Assembly: GCA_026545765.1 (NCBI GenBank)
Contig: CM048841.1
Location: forward strand, 102,319,352 to 102,383,351
Source of the DNA: Plantago major
Lineage: Eukaryota; Streptophyta; Magnoliopsida; Lamiales; Plantaginaceae
DNA: 64,000 bases
Direction of reading: 5' to 3'
Part shown: in pieces, positions 53,561-64,000 of the stretch
How the letters are laid out: each line of letters begins with the position of its first letter
How positions within the stretch are numbered: the stretch's first letter is position 1
Position numbers and translations under genes: made by a program
The notes under the pieces: generated by a model
Database searches by the model: none
Told to the model about the DNA's origin: nothing
Seen by the model: the letters and a program-made list of their open reading frames with translations, nothing else

Positions 53561-55174
53561 GTGCCCGTTTGGTTTGAAAAGGGGTATTTCATTTTGCAAA
53601 ACTGGATTATTCGGCCCATTTAAGGAATTGGATTATGTTTGGGGGTTTTCGCCTAAAAATCTTGTTTAGTTGGACTATACGAATTGAACTATTTTCAATA
53701 AAATCCAGTTTGGTTCTGAATTGATTTTGGATTATTCAGTAGGATAAAGCAAAGTGGAATTACTGATATACCTCTATGCTTTCCGACTTATTGTATAAAA
53801 TCGAGTTTGATTTTCAATTTGATTTAGTGAAAATTACATATGAACATAATTTTAGGGGAGCAAATTTTTACCACATTCTCGTGTTTAATCGGGAAATTCT
53901 GGAATTTTGATCATATGAATTTCGTATACAAAATTATCCGAAAATCTTTGAAATTATTGCATCCATAGTTACATTGCCATTGTTGATAACTTTGGCATCG
54001 ATTTTGAGTTTATATGACTTGACCATTAAAATTTAGTTTATAGATATTGTTTATAATATGTGTAATAATTATCTTATCGAAATACATGTTTCCTTATAAG
54101 ATCGATATTTCATATGAGTGAAATTTATAATCCCATATTTTTCATCTCATGCGTAGAATAATTATTTTTGGCGATTGAAATCGACATCGCATATGTTTAT
54201 CATCCCATCTAAACATAAATTTTCCTACATTTTAAACATAAAAGTGTAAAGCATGTAAAGCATAAAAGTCGGTGTGAGCTGTGATTTTAGGTCAGGTAGG
54301 GCACAAATAAAAACTCAAACTTTTAATTATATAAATGTTGTTTTTATAATATATAAAGTAAAAAAAAAAATTCACATATATGTAATTAACGATGCATATT
54401 TTGTATTCAAAACACATATATACTCTGCCTATATTCTGTCAAAATTTGCACATATTTAATATGCTAGAATATTTTTTTTTAAAATGATGAAGAAAAAACG
54501 TTCTTGAACCGACAACTCTAAATTATCATCGTTATTCTCGTAAGCAACGATAACCAATTTTTTTAATTATTAGTATTGTTTTGTTTAATCATTCTTATAA
54601 AAAAGTTGGCTATACTATTAAACAAACAAAATTAATTTTGATGTAAATACATAAGATACGCCAAAAAACAAAAGTATAAAAGGTCTAATGAGTAAATGAG
54701 TAGAAAAGAGAAATAAATATTACAGGGTACAAAATGAAAAGAAAGAGTGCAAAACTAGGAAACCATTGGGAAAAAAAAAGGAAGGTGGAAACCAGGAAAC
54801 GGAAAAAATGAAAAAGAAAGAGTGCAAAACTAGGAAAATATAAAAGAAGAAATGGAAGGTGGAAATTAGGAAGGAAAAAGTGCATTGATGTGAATTGGGA
54901 TGGCATATTTAGTAATTGATGGGAAGTTTGTATAAAATTAGACATTTCACGAGAAAGAAGATAATCCAGAAGAAGATAATCCAAAAGTAAATATCTCCTC
55001 ATAGAAGGTATTTGAAATTATTCATGTACAAATTTGAGGGCTTGAGGCGGGCTGGAGAAATTGGATTATTCCAAATAATCCATTTTTTCAGATCGACAAA
55101 AAGGCAACCAAACTGGATTATTGAGGGTATTCGGACAAACCCCCCCCCAAAAACCCCTCAAACCAAACGGGCAC
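53561..55174. mobile_element. 1.6-kb Harbinger-like non-autonomous element
   Basis: It begins GTGCCCGTTTGGTTTGA and ends with the complement of the same 17 bases, with looser subterminal complementarity beyond. The flanks are TTA on both sides (53558-53560 and 55175-55177). No transposase ORF is present; the interior is AT-rich with purine-rich tandem segments near 54730-54880. Its right end lies only about 70 bases from the first promoter box of RPL19. Confidence 0.85.
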
Positions 55175-55242
55175 TTAAAAAACCTTCACAAAAACGGGAG
55201 ACAAGATTAACAGTGCTGAAGGTAGAAATGGTCTAAAGAATA

Positions 55243-55381
55243 AGCCCAATGCATAGTGGTGATACAAACCACACAAGGCCCTTTTTATCCTAATAGCCCA
55301 AAAAATTAAAAGCCCAAATTAACCTAGGTTATAATACTCATTCCGATCGCCGTACTCATTCATCTCTCAGTTCTAGGGTTT
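55243..55381 (+). promoter_or_regulatory. RPL19 promoter: site II boxes and telo-box
   Basis: Three AGCCCA motifs (55243-55248, 55295-55300, 55311-55316), the complement of the TGGGCT site II box, are followed by a telo-box TAGGGTTT at 55374-55381. This combination is typical of plant ribosomal protein genes and is read by TCP-type and telo-box binding factors. It lies 93-231 bases before the ATG. Confidence 0.75.
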
Positions 55382-55473
55382 CGTCAGCAGGTTCGTTCGT
55401 TACCTTCATCTCCACCATTTCTCCTCCTATTTCGTGAGCTATAATCGTAGTTACGATCTCATCGCAGTGAAAA

Positions 55474-57267
<1,794 letters not shown>

Positions 57268-57812
57268 TCTGAATCTGGGCGCTGGACTGGCACAATCAGT
57301 TCCATTTTTATGTTTCTTTTAGTAACGCTGTCTAGTTTTGAGTTGAAGTCTTTGTTACTTTACCTATATAATGATGTGTAATGAAAGGATAATTGGAAGC
57401 CCACACCTTTGTTTTGACTGTAGAATGCTTCTTAATAGCTAGACTATGTAAGATGTTACTATTTGCACTGGGTAATGTTTCCTTAATATTTTCTTTAGAT
57501 GTGGTTTTAGAAGTTACTATTGGAATTGGCTGATTTCTGATATTTTTCTAGAAGTTCAAAAGCTAGGGCACTTGCTATGTCAATCAGATTTTGATACTTG
57601 AAAATAAGAAGAAAATTTGCATCGACCGTCTTGTTTGTAATACCTGGTACTCCCCCTCTTGTTTGTAATCTTGCAACTTACCCCAGTACTCCCTCTAGCT
57701 CGCAGAAAACATGATGTAGACCTTTTATCATCCAAATCAACTCCTAAATTTGCACCATGAACTTTTTTAGTATGGAATCCTGGGCATTGAATCACACGAG
57801 CCATTACCAAGT

Positions 57813-57865
57813 GCTTGAAGCAATGGGGTGGGATCGCTTTCTTTAGATCACGAATGGTGAACGGA
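57813..57865 (-). pseudogene. FAD2-like N-terminal fragment
   Basis: These 53 bases are identical to 59018-59070 inside the neighbouring FAD2-like gene and encode the same PFTIRDLKKAIPPHCFK segment in the same orientation. Sequence on both sides is unrelated to FAD2, and the frame is not part of a complete ORF. It is a stray copy left by duplication or template switching. Confidence 0.85.
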
Positions 57866-57954
57866 ACATTAAAAGATGCATTACATTTTACATTATTTTC
57901 CATAACGAAATAGAGCATCAAATGAAGAAGAAAACTGCACGGAACGTCGATTTT

Positions 57955-57994
57955 AAATGTCCAAACCCAGATCTAAATGTCCAAACCCAGATCT
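57955..57994. repeat. 20-bp tandem duplication at the FAD2-like stop codon
   Basis: AAATGTCCAAACCCAGATCT occurs twice in a row (57955-57974 and 57975-57994). The second copy touches the stop codon, so the repeat forms the start of the 3' UTR. Confidence 0.9.
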
Positions 57995-59114
57995 AAAGCT
58001 CTTTTTTGAACCAATAGACACCTTTGGTGCCTTCCTCCTGCTCGACATAAATGCATTCCTTAAACTCTCTCCAGATTGCTTTCTGAACAGGTGTCCTGTC
58101 AAAGTTGTAGTACTCACCGAGTATCGGTTTGATGGCATTAGTTGCCTCCACAGCATGATAATGTGGAATGGTGGAGAACAAGTGGTGCACAACGTGTGTG
58201 TTGTTGATGTTATGCGATACATGGTTCAGGATACCCACACCATAGCCCCGACCATAGTCCCTGTCAACTGTCGATAAAGCCCCTCGTAGCCAATCCCACT
58301 CTGATGAATCATATCGAGGCAAGGCAGGATGAGTGTGATGCAAGAAGGTGACCATGCCAAGCCATATTTTCAACAAGAGAAAAGGGACAACATAATGGAA
58401 AAGAAGCCATGGAAATCCTTTTACAGTTGCTAGGATGTAAAGTGCATAAATGAAAGCAAAAATGCCTGCATTTGAGATCCATACAAGAGGGCGCTCTTTA
58501 TCTGTAAAGATTGGGCTGTACGGGTTATAGTGGGAGGCGAACCTGCCGTAATTGCGCCCATAGAAGTTGAAAAGTAGATACCAGTGCCAGCCAAATGTGA
58601 GCAGGACGACGAGCTTGATGGCTCGGCAAGTTGGATTCTCCAAGTACTTGAAAAAGGCTGGAACTCCGGCCTTACGTTTGGAGACATGGACTTCTTCGTG
58701 CTCCATTGATCCGGTGTTAGCATGGTGTTTACGGTGACTTATACGCCACGAGAAGTATGGAACACAGAGGGAGGTGTGGAGGATCATGCCAACAGTGTTG
58801 TCAAGCCAAACGTAGTCGCTGAATGCATGGTGGCCACATTCGTGGGCAAGGACCCATATGGCAGAAAACAGAACGGACTGGCAGAACCAGTAGAGAGGCC
58901 ACACAATGTATGAGAGAGGGCGCGGGAGGAGGATGAAGTAGTTTGAGGCTGCATAGTACAAGGAAAATAGGAAAACGAAATCATTAACGACATAGTAAAA
59001 GGATTTCAGGACCGAGCGCTTGAAGCAATGGGGTGGGATCGCTTTCTTTAGATCACGAATGGTGAACGGAGGCTGTGTGTGGGGTAGGACTTTTGCCCGG
59101 GTTAATCGAGCCAT
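57993..59114 (-). CDS. FAD2-family oleate desaturase-like membrane enzyme, divergent
   Basis: An intronless coding region of 373 residues. All three histidine boxes are present: HECGHH (91-96), HRKHH (127-131) and HVVHH (307-311), with the usual four hydrophobic spans between them. FAD2 enzymes act in the ER on oleate esterified to phosphatidylcholine. Divergent relatives make hydroxy, epoxy or acetylenic fatty acids. Several features depart from standard FAD2. The N-terminus is short. RGYGVG is inserted at 289-294, just before the third box. Ser281 and Ile316 replace the Ala and Met that mark ordinary desaturases (Arabidopsis Ala295, Met324), while the Ala before box 1 and the Thr after box 2 are kept. 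The end WFKKEL is an ER-type tail. A plain delta-12 desaturase is the default call; altered regiospecificity or chemistry is possible. Confidence 0.88.
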   Translation of the reverse strand: MARLTRAKVLPHTQPPFTIRDLKKAIPPHCFKRSVLKSFYYVVNDFVFLFSLYYAASNYFILLPRPLSYIVWPLYWFCQSVLFSAIWVLAHECGHHAFSDYVWLDNTVGMILHTSLCVPYFSWRISHRKHHANTGSMEHEEVHVSKRKAGVPAFFKYLENPTCRAIKLVVLLTFGWHWYLLFNFYGRNYGRFASHYNPYSPIFTDKERPLVWISNAGIFAFIYALYILATVKGFPWLLFHYVVPFLLLKIWLGMVTFLHHTHPALPRYDSSEWDWLRGALSTVDRDYGRGYGVGILNHVSHNINNTHVVHHLFSTIPHYHAVEATNAIKPILGEYYNFDRTPVQKAIWREFKECIYVEQEEGTKGVYWFKKEL

Positions 59115-59183
59115 TGAGCTGCAAAAGCTATGAGTATTTGATGGATAACTTTTGTGATCTGAAATGCAAACTGCTTAGCTCTG

Positions 59184-59190
59184 ATATATA
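59184..59190 (-). promoter_or_regulatory. TATA box of the FAD2-like gene
   Basis: On the minus strand CCTATATATC lies about 70 bases before the ATG. If used, the 5' UTR is only about 40 bases, leaving no room for the long 5' UTR intron usual in constitutive FAD2 genes. The same TATATAT is kept in the partial copy at 62204-62210. Confidence 0.5.
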
Positions 59191-59385
59191 GGCACCAGCA
59201 AGAAGTTTGGTATGTGCAATTTAATTTGGATGGTGATGTAAATCTGTATGCCAAATTGCCAATGTTAGGGATTACAAGGAGTGCGTAAGATTGTTTCACC
59301 AATTATAGTTTAAAGCATATGTAACAGATTAAAAATGGAAGCTCAGCACGAGGAGGAGAATCATTACATAGAGTGAGAGAGAATT

Positions 59386-60080
59386 CTGAATCTCTCAGTG
59401 TTAAATGCCTAACTTCACAAAACACGGTAAACAAAAGTAGAGATGGATCGTTTAAAATAACGACTCATCACGTAGTATAATAATCAATACATGAAATAGT
59501 TGATCATTCTAAACATTTTTTATGATACAATGTGTAACAGTCCGAAAATTCGTATTTTAATTTAAGGCATTTTAGAACGAACCGAGCGTTGAAACGGGTT
59601 TCGTAAAGTATGGATCTTTAGCACAATTTAATTCTCCATCAATCCCAGCACATCATGATTGTAGTTAAAGCATAATTAATTCCATAAAACTTTGATTTAT
59701 GGCCTGTGCTGTTACACATGCTTTTGAAAATGTACTTCATATTCCATTCAATTTCAAACTTTTCATTTTTTACTGTCAATTTTTATCTCGAATTACTGTT
59801 AAACTGCAAAGGTAAATAATATAATAAGATAACATAATGAAAAAGGTTAATTTGAGATTAAGATTCTATAATATAATTTCTGTCACTAATTAAGAGTAAT
59901 TCACTAATTTGAGATTAAAATTGACAAAGTTGATCGAAGTCAACAAAGGAAATTTAAATTGTACATGCATCGGAAAAAAATATGATGAAGTGCATCTTTA
60001 CTTGCTCCAACCCAAAGAGATGAGATCATCATTTCTTTTCCTTTCCAAAACACGAGTTGATAAAATCACTTCACCCATAT
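59386..60080. other. Intergenic DNA upstream of the FAD2-like gene
   Basis: AT-rich; no gene or defined repeat seen. It may contain distal promoter elements. Confidence 0.4.
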
Positions 60081-60090
60081 ATATAAAAAG

Positions 60091-60573
60091 GGGTAAAATA
60101 CATTTTTGGTACTCCAGTATGAGGCATTTTCGATTTTGGTATTCTAAAGTGACCGTGTCCAATTTAGGTACTAATTATTATTAACTATTTACAATTAAGA
60201 TACTAATTGTAAATTGGATGGTGGGTGTGCAAATCAGTACCAAGTTACAATTAACATAATCCCAATTTTACGTGAATTTAATCAATTGAAACATAATTGA
60301 TGAAAAAGCCTAAAAAAAAGAATATAACGTGGAAAAATTTGATGCTTGTGAGTGGGACAAAGTCCACGATATCTTGCGAATGGTCAATTTTATATGTCTA
60401 TCTTTCGGCGCTTGACATTCATTGCATCTGAATGCGAAGGCGCACCTCATAAATTCAATAGTACCTTAATTAAAAACAGTTATTGATAATTAGTACCTAA
60501 ATTGAACGCGACCATTCTGAAGTACCAAAATCAGAAATGTTTCACACTAAAGTACCAAAAATGGATTTTACCC
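60091..60573. mobile_element. Mutator-like MITE with 10-bp target duplication
   Basis: Long terminal inverted repeats of about 100 bases: the left arm GGGTAAAATACATTTTTGGT matches the complement of the right end with scattered mismatches. The flanks are identical 10-mers ATATAAAAAG (60081-60090 and 60574-60583). Long arms with a 9-11 bp duplication indicate a TIR-MULE derivative. The interior of about 280 bases does not code. Confidence 0.88.
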
Positions 60574-60583
60574 ATATAAAAAG

Positions 60584-62119
60584 CTTGTGTTCCATACATG
60601 AATAAGTATATGGTGTGGTACAGCATGTGGCAAATGAATGGTGAGGTTTTGGCTTGCCCACAATATTTCAATTCAAGTTTATGAACTGTTGTTGGGTTCG
60701 ATCGGGGAAGTGTTCTATTTATTTTGGTCGTGATGTGACACGGGAAGTTTTAGGATTTTCTCACATCCCGTGCTCAAGCTCGACTTTGAGTTATTAACAC
60801 AATAATAACTCACTCCTTTACATCCCACAATATTTCATACATATGTCATCTTTAACCGTACCAGAAAACTTGATACATTACAAAAAGAAAAGCTACCACA
60901 CACGTAACAAATAATAATCAATATCAAATTCTACACACAATTGCACATTTTGCAATTAAATGTACATTTTTCTTATATTTTTACCTAAAATCACATGTCC
61001 TGAAGTTCTTCGTGACGGAGGAATATTATAAAAAATAATTTAAAAATAAAAATATATTCACAATGTTTCGTGGGAGTCCGTCTATATTTAATTTGAATAT
61101 AGATGGATTCATGTTGCTAATAAAGGTATTAATGTTTTTGTGCAAAGCTTTTACATTGTCAACATACTAGTATTTTTTTATTATGAAAAACATCGATGCT
61201 CTTAACTAAATGCCCTAAATTATCAGTGATAACCTTAAAGTTTGTACGTCATTTTTTTATATTTAAAGCGTGTACGTCTTTTTTTTCTATCTTTATTGTA
61301 GACGGTATTCCAAGAGACTTAAATATTAAATAAAAATAAAAATTGAACATATATATAAGCGAAATTTCTCGAAAACCACCTCGTGTCGTGCACGGCCTAA
61401 TGCCAAGGGTATCTCTGCCCTTGTGAGAATACCCTGTGATGTGATATTGAGTTTCAATCGAGCATTTATTATGCATGCTCATGTAAACGTTGATTTGAGA
61501 TTTAATATATATTTTTGCGGTTTATAAAAAATAATACATGAATAAGTATATTATAAAATTGATTCTAACCACGCGTAAAATTGGTTTGATTGGAACTTAA
61601 GTCATCAAGGCAGTCGATTATGTGATCAGAAGAAATCAGGTTTAAACAAGTTAATCTTCAAATCAATTTTTTGACAAGAATTTGTACTTCAACATATTTG
61701 ATCTTTATTATATTTATCTGATTTTCAACTTGTTAAAAATGTACTCACACTAACTTCCATATTTTATCAGATATATTGTTACTTGTTCAACATAAAATAA
61801 ACTAAAATTTATAATAAGGTATTAATAGACAAAAATTCATGTTTTTTCACGCAGTACCACGTTTACAAACTTTCGTTTGTTTGTTTTGCCCTGTCATTGA
61901 AAGGACTTTTGGGCTAAATCAACCTAAAATGATAAGTTGGCAAGCCAATCAACGGGTTAAAGTTCACACCTCCCCTGCTCGAAAAATTCTAACATAGACT
62001 GAATCTATGAGTAAGTTGGTAGACCATATGATTAAAAATAATCCACATGACTTGGAGAACAATTTTAAATTCATTTAATCCCATTTTTCAAGGGATGTGG
62101 TTTATTTCCAACCACAAGG
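60584..62119. other. Intergenic DNA, no gene seen
   Basis: Only short frames without similarity to known families; AT-rich throughout. Confidence 0.4.
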
Positions 62120-62400
62120 TCTATGAATGTGGTAGAACTTTCGAGCCATAGAGCTGCAAAGGCTATGAATGTTTGATGGATAGCTTTCGTTGATCTGAAA
62201 TGCATATATAAGTCCAGCAAGCAGTTGGTAGTGAAATTTAATATGGATGCATGGTGATGTAAATTGCACTACCAACTTGCTTAAGATTGTTTCACCAATT
62301 ATAGTTTATGTGATCTTTTTTGCAAAAATGAAAACACAAGCAGATTAAAAATGGAAGCTCAGCTCGAGGAAGAGAATCATTACATAGAAAATTCTGAACT
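62120..62400 (-). pseudogene. Truncated FAD2-like copy: promoter, start codon and first few codons
   Basis: This segment is a diverged copy of 59085-59390, the upstream region and start of the FAD2-like gene. Shared blocks include AGATTGTTTCACCAATTATA, GCAGATTAAAAATGGAAGCTC-type sequence and AGAATCATTACATAG. On the minus strand it keeps the TATATAT box and ATGGCTCGA (ATG at 62149-62147). It resembles the gene for about 15 more bases (AAAGTTCTACCACAT against AAAGTCCTACCCCAC), then becomes unrelated and reaches a stop. It is the 5' stump of a lost tandem gene copy. Confidence 0.8.
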
Positions 62401-63747
62401 TATCTGTTTCAAACATGTCAAGATGCCTACTTAAACTTATCAAACTATTGTGTTTCTTCCTTTTTTCTTGCGAAAGTTCTTGTGTTTTCATAAATGATTA
62501 TTCCATTAATGTGTGTAATTCTTATCCACGCAACTTGTTAATTATTCATTCAATGGAAGGTTGTAACACATGGAAATTATTGTGACTTGTGAAATAACTA
62601 TAAATACGAGATAAAAATCATTTCATTAAGTTGATGGCCATTACTTCATTCTTCCCTCTTGCTCTCTTTGTACTTGTCCAACACTCTGAGGTAATTAAGA
62701 TTTGCCAGACTTCAGTATCGTAGTGCAACTTAGTCGTTTAATTGAGTAAAGTTTGATACAAGCAAGTTGTTGTCACTAAACAGTGTACACCGTAACAGGT
62801 AATAAAGTTTGAATATATTGTTGTCTCTTTTCGTCAGTTCTTCTTTTTGAAACACTTCCAACTTCAGTCTTCACGTTCTCAATTTCCGTCTAATGATTAT
62901 CTTCCAACCATAACCAAACTAGTCATTAACTGCATGGATGCGGTTTTTGATGAAATTGCCAAATTTGTCATCTAAAGGGCTAATTTTAGAAAAGGAGTTA
63001 AGATGGGGCTGAGGGGAATATATTTAGAGGCCAACAATTTCATGAGACTCAGCATTAATAGTGCTCTTGTCTTTTCATTTTCAACCATTAATATTTTGCT
63101 TATAATTAGATCACGATTGGAACTTTGTTGGACGAAGCTTCAAGCAACAATTTCAGAAAAAAAAAGTTTATTTTTGAATTGCTCAAAGTAAATTAATTTT
63201 AGATTTTAATTGTTATCTAACTTGTTATATATAGTGGTTAAATGTCATGTAAATGTTATGTGTAATAATCATAATGTTTGTATGTTTTTAGTTATCTTTT
63301 TAGTAGACTGTCTTCTAAGAGACTCACTTGGTGATTCTGAGTAATAGGAAGCTTAGTTTTCTCGCTCTCGTGGATTAAAATTGAGTAAGTTTTAGGAATT
63401 TGGTTGCAATTTTTTGTAGACCAAAACGATTACAATTCATGTATTATAAAACCTTAAACATTTTATTCAATAAACATTAATCATTTTACTGTAAACCTTT
63501 TACATTTCTTGCAAAACCTTAATCGTTTATCTGAAACAATACGTTTTTTTAATGAATAAAGGAAATCAATATCTAAGTTACATCAAGTGCAAGAAAGGCA
63601 AGATAGCACTAGGAGGAGAATTCCAAAAGATGTCTCCCCTAGCTACTGCGGTCTCATCGCCATTTCTATCATCTTTAAACAAATTTCCCCCAAGCCTTAA
63701 ACATTTTTCGCAAAACATTATTTTTTCATAAAACTTTAGGATCTCAA
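62401..63747. other. Intergenic DNA, no gene seen
   Basis: Short frames only. An A/G-rich stretch near 63575-63640 looks like retroelement debris but no domain can be read. Confidence 0.4.
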
Positions 63748-63969
63748 CCAATCCTAGTTGAGTTATACTCTTGTATTGTAACTATTATATATATTGAATG
63801 AGATCAATAGAAAGAGTCACGGACTCATATTCTTTCAAAGGAAAAAGTTTTGATGACATCCGTTTCCGGCCTTTTCCTTTAAAAGAATATGAGTCCGTGA
63901 CTCTTTCTATTGATCTCATTCAATATATATAATAGTTACAATACAAGAGTATAACTCAACTAGGATTGG
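63748..63969. repeat. Near-perfect 98-bp inverted repeat (palindrome)
   Basis: The arms 63748-63845 and 63872-63969 are complementary over about 98 bases with very few mismatches (one is TTTCAAAG against TTTTAAAG), around a 26-base spacer containing GATGACATCCGTTTCCGG. The arm sequence (TTGTATTGTAACTATTATA...GAATGAGATCAATAG) resembles the polyadenylation end of a Copia-type LTR, so it may be two LTR ends head to head. A transcript would fold into a long hairpin. Confidence 0.85.
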
Positions 63970-64000
63970 AAATTCTACTACAATACTAAGTATAACTAGA

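Noticed and set aside
54685-55002. 105-codon hydrophobic frame on the minus strand
   Set aside because: It lies in purine-rich tandem sequence inside the 1.6-kb Harbinger-like element; composition produces the Leu/Phe/Ser-rich translation.
59102-59302. 5' UTR intron of the FAD2-like gene ending at TTTTGCAG just before the ATG
   Set aside because: A good acceptor is present, but a TATA box lies only about 70 bases before the ATG, leaving no room for an intron. A more distant promoter cannot be excluded.

Overview
This is nuclear DNA of a flowering plant, most likely a core eudicot. Introns are short, AT-rich and mostly GT-AG. The proteins are plant-specific (NDR1/HIN1-like, PLS-class PPR, ALMT, CLE, plant NEK5/6-type kinase, FAD2 family), and the intergenic DNA is full of CACTA, hAT, Harbinger, Mutator and LINE debris. 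An asterid such as a Lamiales member is my guess, not shown. All exon structures were worked out by hand from splice signals and phase. Spliced lengths divide by three for every multi-exon model I call a gene.

Layout. 1-3.5 kb: two related but disrupted small genes of unknown family, each interrupted by an insertion whose removal restores the reading frame. 3.8-4.6 kb: a Harbinger-like element. 7.5-8.3 kb: an NHL (LEA2) gene. 9.97-15.35 kb (minus): an 11-exon prolyl-oligopeptidase/oligopeptidase B-like gene with two unusual donor sites. 17.5-18.15 kb (minus): an NHL/LEA2-like gene with a one-base frameshift. 19.0-24.95 kb (minus): a 14-exon NEK5/6-type kinase with an expanded 18-residue repeat. 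25-37.5 kb: gene-poor, holding a CACTA element nested in a hAT-like element. 37.7-38.2 kb (plus): a three-exon CLE gene resembling CLAVATA3. 38.7-40.3 kb (minus): a PPR editing factor resembling CLB19. 41.2-43.2 kb and 44.0-46.0 kb (both minus): an HDA8-like deacetylase followed by an ALMT anion channel, a pairing also found in Arabidopsis. 46-55 kb: repeats, including a LINE fragment with a perfect target duplication and a 1.6-kb Harbinger-like element. 55.5-57.3 kb (plus): RPL19. 58.0-59.1 kb (minus): a divergent intronless FAD2-family gene with broken copies on both sides. 60.1-60.6 kb: a Mutator-like MITE. 63.75-63.97 kb: a near-perfect long palindrome.

The genes are ordinary single-locus plant genes, not a cluster or operon: stem-cell signalling (CLV3-like), chloroplast RNA editing, chromatin, anion transport, translation, lipid desaturation, microtubule-linked kinase signalling. 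I found no tRNA, rRNA or CRISPR. The parts most worth following up are the disrupted small-gene pair, the non-canonical introns of the peptidase gene, the kinase repeat expansion, and the FAD2-like gene with an insertion next to its third histidine box and an orphan promoter copy 3 kb upstream.
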